From Erythrobacter sp047872805 (GTDB taxonomy: Bacteria > Pseudomonadota > Alphaproteobacteria > Sphingomonadales > Sphingomonadaceae): DNA of 64,000 bases. This document shows positions 15,900-25,836 of this stretch, in pieces; position 1 is the first letter of the stretch; every line of letters begins with the position of its first letter. Where the stretch lies: assembly GCF_047872805.1 (NCBI RefSeq), contig NZ_JBLQUK010000009.1, positions 1-64,000 on the forward strand, given 5' to 3'. The notes beneath the pieces were generated by a model. The model searched no databases, had not been told where the DNA came from, and saw nothing but the letters and a program-made list of their open reading frames with translations. The position numbers and the translations under genes were made by a program.

Positions 15900-18551
15900 T
15901 CAATCAATCTCGCGCTTCAATTCATACAGCAGGTCGAGCGCGCCGCGCGGACTGAGCGCGTCGAGATCGGTGTCGCGCAGCCGGGCGGCAAGCGCCTCTG
16001 CTGCCGACGGCGCTGACGGGGTCGGCGCCTGCGCTGCGGCGGCGGCGAACAGCGGCAATTCGCCCAGCCCCCGCGCCAGTCCGCCGGTTTCGCTGCGTGC
16101 CTCCTCCAGCCTGTGCAAGACCTGCCGCGCACGCTCGACCACGGCATCGGGCACCCCCGCCAATTTAGCCACCGCCAGCCCGTAGGAACGGTCCGCCGGG
16201 CCATCGGCCAATTCGTGCAGCAGCACCAGATCGCCCTTCCATTCGCGCGCCCGGACATGGTGCAGCGAGAGATTGGCGCAGCTTTCCGCCAGCCGCGCCA
16301 ATTCGTGATAATGCGTGGCGAACAGGCACCGGCAAGTGATCCGCGAATGCATCGCTTCGGCCACCGCCCAGGCCAGCGCCAGCCCGTCATAGGTCGATGT
16401 GCCGCGCCCGACCTCATCCAGAATCACGAAACTGCGCGGGGTCGCCTGCGCAAGAATCGCCGCGGTTTCGACCATTTCGACCATGAAGGTGGAGCGCCCT
16501 CGTGCCAGATTGTCCGACGCGCCGACGCGGCTGAACAATCGGTCGACCAGCCCGATCCGCGCCGCGGTTGCAGGCACATGGCACCCCGCCTGTGCCATCA
16601 GCACGATCAGCGCATTCTGCCGCAGAAAGGTCGATTTGCCGCCCATGTTCGGCCCGCCAATCAGCCACAAATGATCGCTTTCATTGAGAGCGCAATCATT
16701 GGCCACAAACCGCTCCCCGGCCTTGGCCAGCGCCGCCTCGACCACTGGGTGCCGCCCGCCGGTGATCGTCAGGCCGCGCCCTTCCTCCACGTCCGGGCGG
16801 CACCAATCGCCCTCGGCGGCGCGTTCGGCATTGGCAGCGCTGACATCGATCCGGGCAAGCACGGCGGCGGTGGCGGCGATGCCTTCGCGCGCGGCGATGA
16901 TGGCGCCGGTCAGTTCCTCGAAATGCGCCTCTTCGGCGGCGAGCGCGCGCCCGCCAGCCTCGGCAATCCGCGATGCCTCTTCGTGCAGGCTGAGCGAATT
17001 GAACCGCACTGCGCCTTTCATCGTCTGACGGTGGGTAAAGCCGCTGTCTGCCGCCATCAGCGCATCGCCGTGGCGGCTGGGCACTTCGATGAAATAGCCG
17101 AGCACGCCGTTGTGCCTGATCTTCAGCGCGGCGATCCCGGTGTCGCTGCGATAGCGCGCCTCCATCGCCGCAATCGCGCGCCGCGAATTGCCCGCCGCAT
17201 CGCGCAGCTCATCAAGGCTGGCGTCATAGCCCGGCGCGATGTAACCGCCGTTTGAGCGCTCTGTCGGCGGAGCGGCGACCAGCGCCCGGCTGAGCAGATC
17301 GGTCAGCGCGCCGTGGCCGGTCAGCCGGGGCAACAACGCCCGCAGCAGCGCCGGTGCATCGGCCTCTTTCGACAACCAATCGTGCAGTCGCCGGGCCTCT
17401 TCCAACCCGTCGCGGATTTGCCCCAGGTCGCGCGGACTGCCCCGGCCCGCCGCGATCCGGCCCAGCGCCCGGCCCATATCAGGCAGCGCGCGCAAGCAAT
17501 CGCGCAGGTTCGCGCGTTCAATTGGCCGCTCGCGCCAGAACCCCACCAGCGCCAGTCGGTCTTCAATTGCGGCGCGGTCGAGCAAGGGTGCGGCGAGGTC
17601 TTCGGCAAGCAGCCGCGATCCCGCCCCGCTCGAACAGCGATCCAGCGCCGCGATCAGGCTGCCTGCACGCCCTCCGCCTGCGCTTTCAAGGATTTCGAGG
17701 CTGGCCCGCGTCGCCTGATCCATCGCCATGGAGGCCGCAGCGCTGCGCGCCACCGGCGGCAGGATCAACGGCATGGACCCGCGCCCGACATGGTCAAGAT
17801 AGGCGATCAATCCGCCCGCCGCCGCCAGCATCGCGCGCGAAAATTCGCCGAAGCCGTCGAGCGTTGCAACCCCGTGCTGGGCGCAAAGCCGCGCTGCGCC
17901 GCCACCGCTGGAAAAATCGCTATGGGTGCGGAGCGTTGCATCTTCCGGCCCGTGCGGCCAGTCTTCGGGCACCACCACTTCGGTCGCGCCAAGCCGCGCC
18001 AGTTGCGCGCCCAGCATCTCAGGCGCGGCTTCCTCCAGCACCATCGCGCCGGTCGATATGTCGCAGCTGGCAAGGCCGATCACCCCGCGCACCTCGGCCA
18101 GCGCCGCCAGCACATTGGCACGGCGCGGTTCGAGCAAGGCTTCTTCGGTTAGCGTTCCCGCCGTGACGAACCGCACAATGGCGCGCGCGACCAGCGCTTT
18201 GGAAGCGGGCCGGCCTTCGCGCTTTGCCCGCGCCTTTGCCTCGTCCGGGGTTTCGACCTGTTCGGCAATCGCCACCCGCTGACCGGCCTTGATCAGCCGG
18301 GCAAGATAGCCTTCCGCCGAATGGACCGGCACCCCGCACATCGCCACCGGCGCGCCGCCATGCTGACCGCGCGCAGTCAGCGCAATGTCGAGGATCTCTG
18401 CGGCCACTTTGGCATCGTCAAAGAACAGCTCGAAGAAATCGCCCATCCGGTAAAACAGCAGCGAATCGCCTGCCTCGCGTTTCAGCGCGAGATATTGCTC
18501 CATCATCGGAGTCGGCCTGTTTTCAGATTCCTGGAGGTCTTTTTCGGCCAT
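15900..18551 (-). CDS. mutS: DNA mismatch repair protein MutS
   Basis: An 883-residue protein of usual length. Mismatch-recognition motif GDFFELF (the Phe-x-Glu wedge) is near residue 40, and the ATPase has Walker A GGPNMGGKSTFLRQ near residue 635, then VILDEVGRGTSTYDG and ATHYHELA. MutS binds mispaired bases and recruits MutL. A C-terminal helix-turn-helix region for dimer/tetramer contacts follows. The gene diverges from maeB with 149 bp between starts. Confidence 0.97.
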   Translation of the reverse strand: MAEKDLQESENRPTPMMEQYLALKREAGDSLLFYRMGDFFELFFDDAKVAAEILDIALTARGQHGGAPVAMCGVPVHSAEGYLARLIKAGQRVAIAEQVETPDEAKARAKREGRPASKALVARAIVRFVTAGTLTEEALLEPRRANVLAALAEVRGVIGLASCDISTGAMVLEEAAPEMLGAQLARLGATEVVVPEDWPHGPEDATLRTHSDFSSGGGAARLCAQHGVATLDGFGEFSRAMLAAAGGLIAYLDHVGRGSMPLILPPVARSAAASMAMDQATRASLEILESAGGGRAGSLIAALDRCSSGAGSRLLAEDLAAPLLDRAAIEDRLALVGFWRERPIERANLRDCLRALPDMGRALGRIAAGRGSPRDLGQIRDGLEEARRLHDWLSKEADAPALLRALLPRLTGHGALTDLLSRALVAAPPTERSNGGYIAPGYDASLDELRDAAGNSRRAIAAMEARYRSDTGIAALKIRHNGVLGYFIEVPSRHGDALMAADSGFTHRQTMKGAVRFNSLSLHEEASRIAEAGGRALAAEEAHFEELTGAIIAAREGIAATAAVLARIDVSAANAERAAEGDWCRPDVEEGRGLTITGGRHPVVEAALAKAGERFVANDCALNESDHLWLIGGPNMGGKSTFLRQNALIVLMAQAGCHVPATAARIGLVDRLFSRVGASDNLARGRSTFMVEMVETAAILAQATPRSFVILDEVGRGTSTYDGLALAWAVAEAMHSRITCRCLFATHYHELARLAESCANLSLHHVRAREWKGDLVLLHELADGPADRSYGLAVAKLAGVPDAVVERARQVLHRLEEARSETGGLARGLGELPLFAAAAAQAPTPSAPSAAEALAARLRDTDLDALSPRGALDLLYELKREID

Positions 18552-18700
18552 TGCACCCGCCTAGCGAGCGCGGGAATGATTCGGAACGGGCATCCACGCT
18601 TTTTTCAACGCACTTGGCCTCTATCATCTGCGCCGGGAGCGGGCTAAGCCGGGGAGAACGTGCAAACCGTGCAATTGGTGGGATTTTAGGGGGGTTTATC

Positions 18701-20962
18701 ATGGCTGATGAAAACAAGGGCGGCTTTACCGCTCGTGAGGCGCTATTTTATCACGAATCGGGTCGCCCCGGTAAGATCGAGATCGTCGCAACCAAACCGA
18801 TGACCTCGCAGCGCGATCTCAGCCTCGCCTATTCGCCGGGCGTCGCGGTCCCGGTCGAGGCCATCGCCGCAGACCCCGCGCTAGCCATGCGGTACACCGC
18901 CAAAGGCAATCTGGTTGCGGTTATCTCAAACGGCACCGCGATCCTCGGTCTCGGCAATCTCGGCGCGCTCGCGTCGAAACCGGTGATGGAGGGCAAGGCG
19001 GTGCTGTTCAAACGCTTTGCCGATGTTGATTCGATCGACATCGAACTCGACACTGAAGATCCCGAAGCGATCATCAACGCGGTCGCCTTGATGGAGCCGA
19101 GCTTTGGCGGGATCAACCTTGAGGACATCAAGGCGCCCGAATGCTTCATCATCGAAGCCGCGCTGCGCGAACGCATGAATATCCCCGTCATGCATGATGA
19201 CCAGCACGGCACCGCGATCATCACTGCGGCGGGTCTGCTCAACGCCTGTTATCTGACCAACCGCAAGATGGAAGACGTCAAGGTTGTGGTGAATGGCGCG
19301 GGCGCGGCGGCAATCGCCTGCACCGCTCTGATCAAGGCGATCGGCGTGCGCCACGAAAACGTCATCATGTGCGACCGCAGCGGTCCGATCACGCCGGGCC
19401 GCAGCGGGGTCGATCAATGGAAAAGCGCCCATGCGGTTGCCACCGACGCCACCACTCTTGAAGAGGCGCTGAAAGGCGCGGATATCTTCCTCGGCCTGTC
19501 GGCAGCCGGTGCGCTCAAGCCCGAATGGGTCGCCGACATGGCGGACAAACCGATCATCTTTGCGATGGCCAACCCGACCCCGGAAATCATGCCCAACGAA
19601 GCCAAGGCCGTGCGCCCCGATGCGATCATCGCCACTGGGCGCAGCGATTTCCCCAACCAGGTCAACAATGTGCTGGGCTTCCCCTTCATCTTCCGCGGCG
19701 CGCTCGATGTGCAGGCGACCACGATCAATGAAGAAATGAAGGTCGCCGCCGCCACCGCGATTGCCGAACTGGCGCGCGAGCAGGTGCCCGAAGAAGTCGC
19801 CGCCGCTTACGGCAAGAACCAGAAATTCGGGACCGATTACATCATTCCGGCCCCGTTTGATCCGCGCCTGATCGAAGTCGTGTCCTCTGCCGTGGCCAAG
19901 GCAGCGATGGATTCGGGCGTCGCCAAGAGCCGCATCGACGATTTCGACGCCTATCGCGTGCAGCTGCGTTCGCGGCTCAATCCGACCACTTCAGTGCTGA
20001 CCGGGGTTTACAACGAGGCAAAGAACAATCCCAAGCGGATGGTGTTTGCCGAAGCCGAAGAGGAAGTGGTGCTGCGCGCCGCGATCCAATTCCGCGATTT
20101 CGGCTATGGCGAACCAATTCTGGTGGGCCGGACCAAAGCGGTGATGGACAAGCTGCACCAGCTTTCGGTTTCCGATCCCGGCAGTTTCGACATTCAGAAC
20201 TCGGCTGACAGCCCGCATATCCCGGCGATGGTGGATTTCCTCTACAAACGCCTGCAACGCCGCGGCTATACCGAGCGCGATGTGCGCCGCATGGTCAATC
20301 AGGAACGCAACATCTTTGCTGCGCTGCTGGTTGCGCTGGGTCACGGTGACGGGATGATTTCGGGCCTGACCCGCACCTATGCCCAGACCGTGCGCGAAGT
20401 GAATATGGTGCTCGATAAAAAGACCGATGCGCTGCCGTTCGGTATCCACATGATGATCGGCAAGAACCACACCACCTTCCTTGCCGATACGACGATCAAC
20501 GAACGGCCCAACTCGGTTGAACTGGCCTATATCGCCAAGGAAACCGCCGCCGTCGCCCGCCGCATGGGCCACGAACCGCGCGTCGCGTTTCTATCCTATT
20601 CGACCTTTGGCAACCCTTCGGGCCAATGGCTCAGCAATATCCGCGAAGCGGTCGCGATCCTCGACCGCGACGGCTGTGATTTCGAATATGAGGGCGAAAT
20701 GGCCCCCGACGCCGCGCTCAACCCCAAGGTGATGGCGCTCTATCCTTTCAGCCGCCTGTCGGCTCCGGCCAATGTGTTGATCATGCCGGGCCTGCAATCG
20801 GCGAATCTGTCGGCCAAGCTGCTGCGCGAACTGGGCGCGAACACAACGGTGGGACCAATGCTGATCGGAATGGAAAAGCCCGTGCAGATTGTCCCCATGA
20901 CCGCCGCCGCACCCGATGTGCTGACGCTGGCGGTGCTGACCAGCGCGGGGGTGGTGGGCTGA
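18701..20962 (+). CDS. maeB: NADP-dependent malic enzyme with C-terminal phosphotransacetylase-like domain
   Basis: A 753-residue two-domain protein. Residues about 1-430 are malic enzyme (SLAYSPGVAVP, VMHDDQHGTAI, VVNGAGAAAIACTAL NAD(P) site). Residues about 440-753 resemble phosphate acetyltransferase, normally regulatory in MaeB. It decarboxylates malate to pyruvate with NADP reduction. ATG 18701 follows AGGGGGG; an in-frame ATG at 18551 would overlap mutS and add an unlikely leader. A terminator follows the stop. Confidence 0.95.
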   Translation: MADENKGGFTAREALFYHESGRPGKIEIVATKPMTSQRDLSLAYSPGVAVPVEAIAADPALAMRYTAKGNLVAVISNGTAILGLGNLGALASKPVMEGKAVLFKRFADVDSIDIELDTEDPEAIINAVALMEPSFGGINLEDIKAPECFIIEAALRERMNIPVMHDDQHGTAIITAAGLLNACYLTNRKMEDVKVVVNGAGAAAIACTALIKAIGVRHENVIMCDRSGPITPGRSGVDQWKSAHAVATDATTLEEALKGADIFLGLSAAGALKPEWVADMADKPIIFAMANPTPEIMPNEAKAVRPDAIIATGRSDFPNQVNNVLGFPFIFRGALDVQATTINEEMKVAAATAIAELAREQVPEEVAAAYGKNQKFGTDYIIPAPFDPRLIEVVSSAVAKAAMDSGVAKSRIDDFDAYRVQLRSRLNPTTSVLTGVYNEAKNNPKRMVFAEAEEEVVLRAAIQFRDFGYGEPILVGRTKAVMDKLHQLSVSDPGSFDIQNSADSPHIPAMVDFLYKRLQRRGYTERDVRRMVNQERNIFAALLVALGHGDGMISGLTRTYAQTVREVNMVLDKKTDALPFGIHMMIGKNHTTFLADTTINERPNSVELAYIAKETAAVARRMGHEPRVAFLSYSTFGNPSGQWLSNIREAVAILDRDGCDFEYEGEMAPDAALNPKVMALYPFSRLSAPANVLIMPGLQSANLSAKLLRELGANTTVGPMLIGMEKPVQIVPMTAAAPDVLTLAVLTSAGVVG

Positions 20963-20965
20963 CGC

Positions 20966-20999
20966 AAAAAAGGCCCGGTCTGATGCCGGGCCCTTGTTT
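20966..20999. terminator. Intrinsic terminator between convergent maeB and DUF892 genes
   Basis: GGCCCGG (20972-20978) pairs with CCGGGCC across a 7-nt loop TCTGATG. On the minus strand the stem is followed by a run of six T (from AAAAAA at 20966-20971), so it terminates the DUF892 transcript well. On the plus strand only TTGTTTG follows, a weaker stop for maeB. Confidence 0.75.
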
Positions 21000-21032
21000 G
21001 CTTTCGGTCTGATGCGACCGATGTGTTTGGCG

Positions 21033-21533
21033 TTATGCGGCCATCGCTTCCTTGTTGACCTCTGCCACGGCGACACCGGTCATACGGACATCGCCGCTGC
21101 GGGTATTTTCGAGGCAGCGGCGCAGGGTTGCTGCATCACCGTCAAAGCCAAGCCGTTCGGCGAAGGCGGTCGCGGTACCGTATCCTGCCATCGCGTAGTG
21201 CGCCATGCGCTGATACTGGGCGATGATCGAGGCGTCGCGTACATCGCGATCTGCGATGTCGGCGTTGATCGCATGTGCCTTCGCTTCCTTGACGAGGCCT
21301 TCCATGCCCTTGCAGAATTCTGCTGTCGGATCGGCATCGCGGTTCCGGATCAGGCCCTTGACCTGCTCCATGCCCTGCGAAATGCCCTGGGCGCCGTCCG
21401 CGAGCGCGGTTTTCAGGTCGCGCGAGGTTGCCGTATCGTGCAATTGCTTGGTCACATCGAGCGCCTGCTTGTTGGCGCTGTAGATGTCCTGCAGCTGGTC
21501 GATATAGAGGTCGGTAAGAGTGCGGATAGTCAT
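21033..21533 (-). CDS. DUF892 ferritin-like protein (YciE/YciF type)
   Basis: A 166-residue all-helical protein beginning LTDLYIDQLQDIYSANKQ, the usual DUF892 opening, with helices carrying Glu/His residues of a ferritin-like core (EQVKGLI, ASIIAQYQRMAHYAMAGYG, AERLG). Homologues YciE/YciF are induced by general stress. ATG 21533 is preceded by AAGGGA. The upstream 130 bp is AT-rich and probably holds its promoter, possibly an EcfG-type one, though no clear boxes were assigned. Confidence 0.85.
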   Translation of the reverse strand: MTIRTLTDLYIDQLQDIYSANKQALDVTKQLHDTATSRDLKTALADGAQGISQGMEQVKGLIRNRDADPTAEFCKGMEGLVKEAKAHAINADIADRDVRDASIIAQYQRMAHYAMAGYGTATAFAERLGFDGDAATLRRCLENTRSGDVRMTGVAVAEVNKEAMAA

Positions 21534-21665
21534 TGTGGTTCGTCCCTTCGTTCGAGTTGACGTATACCTAATCAATGCGCGGACCTTACCGATTGTTCCG
21601 AAAAAGTCTTTAAAATACCGATATATAAGACAGCGTCCGCGGTAAGCTCGGGCAAAATGTGGGCG

Positions 21666-22895
21666 CTATTTCAGGATCGTTTCGATTGGCACATAGTCCA
21701 AATCATACCCGAAATAGCGCGGGCTGAAGACTGCGAGTCCTGCTTTGCTGCGCCATAACGGGTCGCAGCGGAAGCCGAGCACAGCTACCTCCTGCCCTTT
21801 GGTGAAGTCGGGATTGTTGACCCCGTCGTATGTCACAAGGTCGATCACCGAGATGAGGTCGGGGCAGGTCGCGACTACTGCGCTGTCGCGTCGCGCGACG
21901 AGGTGTTCGTTCTTGTAGTCGCTCAGGAAAGTCTGGCCAGCGAACGCGCCGGTTCCGACAATTGTGACCTCTCCCATCAAAAATCCGTCCTCGTCGCGCC
22001 AGTCGAAATCGCTGACCGTGCCGGTGAACAGCAGGTAGCCGTCACCCGCCTTGCGCGCAGCCTCGATCGGGTCGCTGTTTACGGCCTTGGCTTCGCGCAC
22101 CGCCGCACCGATCGAACGGGCGAGGGTGAGGCTGCCCTGCACCAGCGTTCCCGCACGCTTTGCCTGACGCCCGGTAATCGGGCTGTCGGTCACACCGCAT
22201 TCCCGGCTCACAACCGCTACCGCGCGCAGGATATCCTCTGCGCGGGTCGGATCGCCGAGCTGGCCGACCACCATCTCATCCCCGAACGGGGTCGCCGCGC
22301 CGATTGGTGTGAGAGGGATGCCAGCGACCTTGACCGAATGCTGATTGATCTCGGGTACAGCGCGACCAACCGTATCGGCATCGAGCGCAGGAACGCCCAG
22401 CCGCGCGGCGATGGAGAGACCCTCGGCAAGGCTCAACGGCCCGATTTCCCCGAGGATTACGGCGGAGAATTTCTGTCCTATGTGCTTTTCGAGCGTCTCG
22501 AACGCGGCCTGGACGGGACTATCGATGCGCCCTTCGATTCCATCGAGCCGCGCCTGCATTGCGTCACTGGCCGGCGCGAGGCTCGCAAGGCCATACGGGC
22601 ACGCAACCCGGTCGCTGTCGGACAGAGCGGTAACGGGCAGGGCAGAAAAACTAAGGCCTGCGGCTAGATCCCCGGCGATCAGGGCGCGCGCCTCGGCAAG
22701 GCTGCCCCCGCCCCCGGTGCCGAGATAGGAACTGCCGACCAGCGCGTCTTCGAGCGCTTCGGCATCGAGCGGGGCAGCGTCGTCGCGGACGGCCCGTGGC
22801 ACCCCGCCGCCTTCACCCGGAGCAGTCTCGCGGCATGCCGCCAGCGCCCCAGTTGCGATTGCCAGTCCGCCAAGAAATTGCCGCCGTGATGCCAT
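21666..22895 (-). CDS. DUF917 family protein with Tat/lipoprotein signal
   Basis: A 409-residue protein. Its N-terminus SRRQFLGGLAIATGALAAC combines a twin-arginine pattern with a lipobox-like LAAC, so export and lipidation are likely. The remainder matches DUF917/S-methylthiohydantoin desulfurase-like proteins (GTGGGGSLAEARALI, VPALDADTVGRAVPE, YKNEHLVAR). Family members studied act on hydantoin-type compounds; they are usually cytosolic, so the signal is notable. ATG 22895 starts the signal peptide exactly; trmB ends 50 bp upstream on the same strand. Confidence 0.8.
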   Translation of the reverse strand: MASRRQFLGGLAIATGALAACRETAPGEGGGVPRAVRDDAAPLDAEALEDALVGSSYLGTGGGGSLAEARALIAGDLAAGLSFSALPVTALSDSDRVACPYGLASLAPASDAMQARLDGIEGRIDSPVQAAFETLEKHIGQKFSAVILGEIGPLSLAEGLSIAARLGVPALDADTVGRAVPEINQHSVKVAGIPLTPIGAATPFGDEMVVGQLGDPTRAEDILRAVAVVSRECGVTDSPITGRQAKRAGTLVQGSLTLARSIGAAVREAKAVNSDPIEAARKAGDGYLLFTGTVSDFDWRDEDGFLMGEVTIVGTGAFAGQTFLSDYKNEHLVARRDSAVVATCPDLISVIDLVTYDGVNNPDFTKGQEVAVLGFRCDPLWRSKAGLAVFSPRYFGYDLDYVPIETILK

Positions 22896-22944
22896 TGGAG
22901 CCCCTTTTTCCGGCGAGCTTGGCGCGCCGCTGCGGGGATTGCAA

Positions 22945-23658
22945 TCACCGCCGCCGAAATCGGAAGTACCACACCTCATGGCCAAATACCGTGCGGGCCT
23001 TGTGTTCGTAGCGGGTTTCACACCAGCCGCTGGGGCGGTTCTGCCAGTCTGCGGGGCCTTCTGCGACCCATTCGAATGCGTCCGTATGGCGCTGCATCAC
23101 CATCAGCGCGTGGCGCAGATAGACCGCGTGATCGGTGCCGAACCGAAACTCGCCGCCGGGCTTCAGCTTGGCGGCGATCATCTGCAGCGGCCCGTCGTTC
23201 ATCATCCGCCGCTTGGCGTGGCGGGCTTTGGGCCAAGGGTCGGGGTGGAGCAGATAGACCATCGTCAGCGCGCCGTCGGGTATCCGCTCCAGCACACCTA
23301 GCGCGTCACCGTGATGCAGCCGCACATTGGCGAGCCGGTCATCCTCAATATGGGTGAGCGCCTGCGCCACGCCGTTGAGGTAAGGCTCTGCGCCAATAAA
23401 CCCGTGATCGGGCAGCAGATCGGCGCGGTAGGCCAGATGCTCGCCCCCGCCAAAGCCAATCTCGAAATGCAGCGGCCGATCCCCATCCGCGCCATCCCCG
23501 AACAACCCCGCTGCCGTCACCGGCCCTTCGGTCGGGACGGCGATCCTGGGCAGCAAAGTGTCAACCAGCCCCTGTTGACGCGCGCGCAACGGCTTGCCCT
23601 GGCTGCGGCCATACAGCCGGCTGAGCGTGGTGGGATCGCCTTCCTTAAATGCCGTCAT
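22945..23658 (-). CDS. trmB: tRNA (guanine-N7-)-methyltransferase TrmB
   Basis: A 237-residue SAM-dependent methyltransferase: LHFEIGFGGGEHLA is the SAM-binding motif, YLLHPDPWPKARHAKRRMM carries the catalytic Asp/Pro motif, and GGEFRFGTDHAVY is motif VI-like. It methylates G46 of tRNA. It probably shares a transcript with the DUF917 gene downstream, but no functional link is evident. Confidence 0.95.
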   Translation of the reverse strand: MTAFKEGDPTTLSRLYGRSQGKPLRARQQGLVDTLLPRIAVPTEGPVTAAGLFGDGADGDRPLHFEIGFGGGEHLAYRADLLPDHGFIGAEPYLNGVAQALTHIEDDRLANVRLHHGDALGVLERIPDGALTMVYLLHPDPWPKARHAKRRMMNDGPLQMIAAKLKPGGEFRFGTDHAVYLRHALMVMQRHTDAFEWVAEGPADWQNRPSGWCETRYEHKARTVFGHEVWYFRFRRR

Positions 23659-23757
23659 GCCGTGCCCGCTAGTCTGCCAAGGCGGGACCTGTCCAGATAA
23701 GAATATGGGGACCGCGGGTTGAGGGCACCGGACACATCCCTATAGAGCGGCGTAGAT

Positions 23758-24975
23758 ATGGAAGAACTCTCCCGCACATTCGCCGCGCAGCCGCTGTGGC
23801 TGCAATCCCTGATCGGCCTTGCTCTATTAGCGGCGGCCTCGCTGGCGCTTAATTATGTGCTCAAACATGTGATCCTGAGGCTGGCGGCCCCATACCTCGA
23901 CCGCCAGACCAAGACGATCGACAAGGCGGCAACCTGGCTGGCCACCGCTGCGCCATTGCTGGTCGTGTCGCGCGGGATCGCGCTGGTCCCGCACCTGCCG
24001 CAAGAGGTTTACACTCTCGTTAGCAACACCGCACAGGCGTTGATCGTGATTTCGGTGGCGATGGCCATTGTCAAGTCGCTGACCTACGCCAACGAGCTGT
24101 ACGAACGCCTGCCGCGATCACGCAACCGCCCGATCAAGGGGTTTGTGCAGGTTGTGAAGATCCTCGTTCTGTGCGGCGCGGCGATTATCCTGATCGCGGT
24201 GCTGATTGACCAGTCACCGCTGCTGCTGCTGTCGGGTCTTGGCGCGATCACCGCCGTGCTGCTGTTGGTGTTCAAGGACACGATCCTCAGCCTGGTCGCC
24301 AGCGTTCAGCTGACCACCAACGATATGCTGCGCGTCGGCGACTGGATCACCATGCCCAGCATGAGCGCCGACGGCGATGTCATCGACATCTCGCTGCATA
24401 CGGTGAAGGTGCAGAATTTCGACAAGACAATCATCACCATCCCGACCCACCGGATGGTATCCGACGCCTATCAGAACTGGCGCGGGATGAGCGAAAGCGG
24501 CGGGCGGCGGATCAAACGGTCGCTGATTATCGACCAGAACAGCATCCGGTTCCTGACCGAGGTAGAGGTGGACGAGCTCAAGAAGTTCAAGATGCTCGAA
24601 CCCTATCTGGCGGCCAAGCGCGAGGAAATTGCCGAATGGAACGCGCGCGAGCTATCGGGTGAAGACGCGCCGGTCAACGCGCGGCGGCTGACCAATATCG
24701 GCACTTTGCGCGCCTATATCACCGCCTATCTTGGCTGGCACCCAAGCATTGCCGAGGATTTCACCCTGATGGTGCGCCAGCTGGAGCCGGGTCCGCAGGG
24801 CATCGCGCTGGAGGTCTATTGCTTCACCAACACCACTTCATGGGGCATTTACGAAGGCATTCAGGCCGATATTTTCGATCATCTGCTGGCGATCATTCCG
24901 GCGTTTGGCTTGAGATTGTTTCAGGAGCCGAGCGGGCACGACATGGCGAGGGCCTTTGCCGAACCAGATGAATAG
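23758..24975 (+). CDS. Mechanosensitive ion channel, MscS family (YbdG-like)
   Basis: A 405-residue inner-membrane protein with about four to five N-terminal helices, a pore-lining segment SGLGAITAVLLLVFKDTIL and a beta domain (MLRVGDWITMPSMSADGDVIDI). The long C-terminal part with IRFLTEVEVDELKKF resembles YbdG-type channels. It probably releases solutes on hypo-osmotic shock. A terminator follows directly. Confidence 0.9.
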   Translation: MEELSRTFAAQPLWLQSLIGLALLAAASLALNYVLKHVILRLAAPYLDRQTKTIDKAATWLATAAPLLVVSRGIALVPHLPQEVYTLVSNTAQALIVISVAMAIVKSLTYANELYERLPRSRNRPIKGFVQVVKILVLCGAAIILIAVLIDQSPLLLLSGLGAITAVLLLVFKDTILSLVASVQLTTNDMLRVGDWITMPSMSADGDVIDISLHTVKVQNFDKTIITIPTHRMVSDAYQNWRGMSESGGRRIKRSLIIDQNSIRFLTEVEVDELKKFKMLEPYLAAKREEIAEWNARELSGEDAPVNARRLTNIGTLRAYITAYLGWHPSIAEDFTLMVRQLEPGPQGIALEVYCFTNTTSWGIYEGIQADIFDHLLAIIPAFGLRLFQEPSGHDMARAFAEPDE

Positions 24976-24976
24976 C

Positions 24977-25010
24977 AAAACGCCCGAGGCGCGAGGCCCC
25001 GGGCGTTTTT
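24977..25010. terminator. Bidirectional intrinsic terminator
   Basis: AAAACGCCCG and CGGGCGTTTTT frame a GC-rich stem-loop with an internal GGCGCGAGGCC section. U-runs occur on both strands, so it serves both the MscS gene and the convergent ctrA gene. Confidence 0.8.
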
Positions 25011-25036
25011 GGATTCCGGATCGATGAAAGCGTGGC

Positions 25037-25732
25037 CTACGCCGCTTCGGCCTGGCTGTCGGGATCGCGCAGCACATAGCCGCGGCCCCAGACGGTTTCG
25101 ATATAATTCTCACCGCCGCACGCATGGCTGAGCTTCTTGCGCAGCTTGCAGATAAACACGTCGATGATCTTGAGTTCGGGTTCGTCCATGCCGCCATACA
25201 GGTGGTTGAGGAACATTTCCTTGGTCAGCGTGGTGCCTTTGCGCAAGCTGAGCAGCTCTAGCATCGCATATTCCTTGCCCGTCAGATGCACGCGGGCGCT
25301 GTCGACTTCGACCGTCTTGGCATCGAGGTTCACCGCCAGCTTGCCGGTGCGGATGACCGACTGGCTGTGGCCTTTTGAGCGGCGCACCACAGCGTGAATA
25401 CGCGCGACCAATTCTTCGCGGTGAAACGGCTTGGTCACGTAATCATCTGCGCCAAAACCGAACGAACGGATCTTTGAATCCATCTCGGCGATCCCGGACA
25501 GGATCAGCACCGGGGTCTGCACCTTGGCGACGCGCAATTTCTTCAGCACGTCATAGCCATGCATGTCGGGCAGGTTCAAATCGAGCAGGATGATGTCGTA
25601 ATCATACAGCTTGCCGAGGTCCAAGCCCTCTTCGCCGAGGTCGGTCGAATAGACGTTGAAACCTTCGGTGGTGAGCATGAGCTCGATGGCCTTCGCCGTT
25701 GTCGGCTCGTCCTCAATCAGCAGCACTCGCAT
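25037..25732 (-). CDS. ctrA: Cell-cycle response regulator CtrA
   Basis: A 231-residue OmpR-family regulator. Receiver phosphoacceptor is Asp51 in LLDLNLPDMHG, and the winged-helix C-terminus has the near-invariant LTGKEYAMLELL, KIIDVFICKLRKKL and VWGRGYVL. Phospho-CtrA binds TTAA-N7-TTAA sites and controls division, motility and in some species replication; DivK (4015-4383) acts upstream. The C-terminus ends SQAEAA, similar to the hydrophobic end used by ClpXP. A CtrA-like box lies 105 bp upstream. Confidence 0.97.
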   Translation of the reverse strand: MRVLLIEDEPTTAKAIELMLTTEGFNVYSTDLGEEGLDLGKLYDYDIILLDLNLPDMHGYDVLKKLRVAKVQTPVLILSGIAEMDSKIRSFGFGADDYVTKPFHREELVARIHAVVRRSKGHSQSVIRTGKLAVNLDAKTVEVDSARVHLTGKEYAMLELLSLRKGTTLTKEMFLNHLYGGMDEPELKIIDVFICKLRKKLSHACGGENYIETVWGRGYVLRDPDSQAEAA

Positions 25733-25836
25733 GTGTGGTCCCCTAATTGCCCCGTATGGCGGACATCATGTGCGCGGTAACATCTCGATAAGAGACATTG
25801 CCCTCTATTAACCACACAAGGTCTGAACGGAAAAGG

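Noticed and set aside
23555..23570. AAAGTGTCAACCAG in trmB as an element fragment
   Set aside because: It is inside a conserved coding region and lacks all other blocks.
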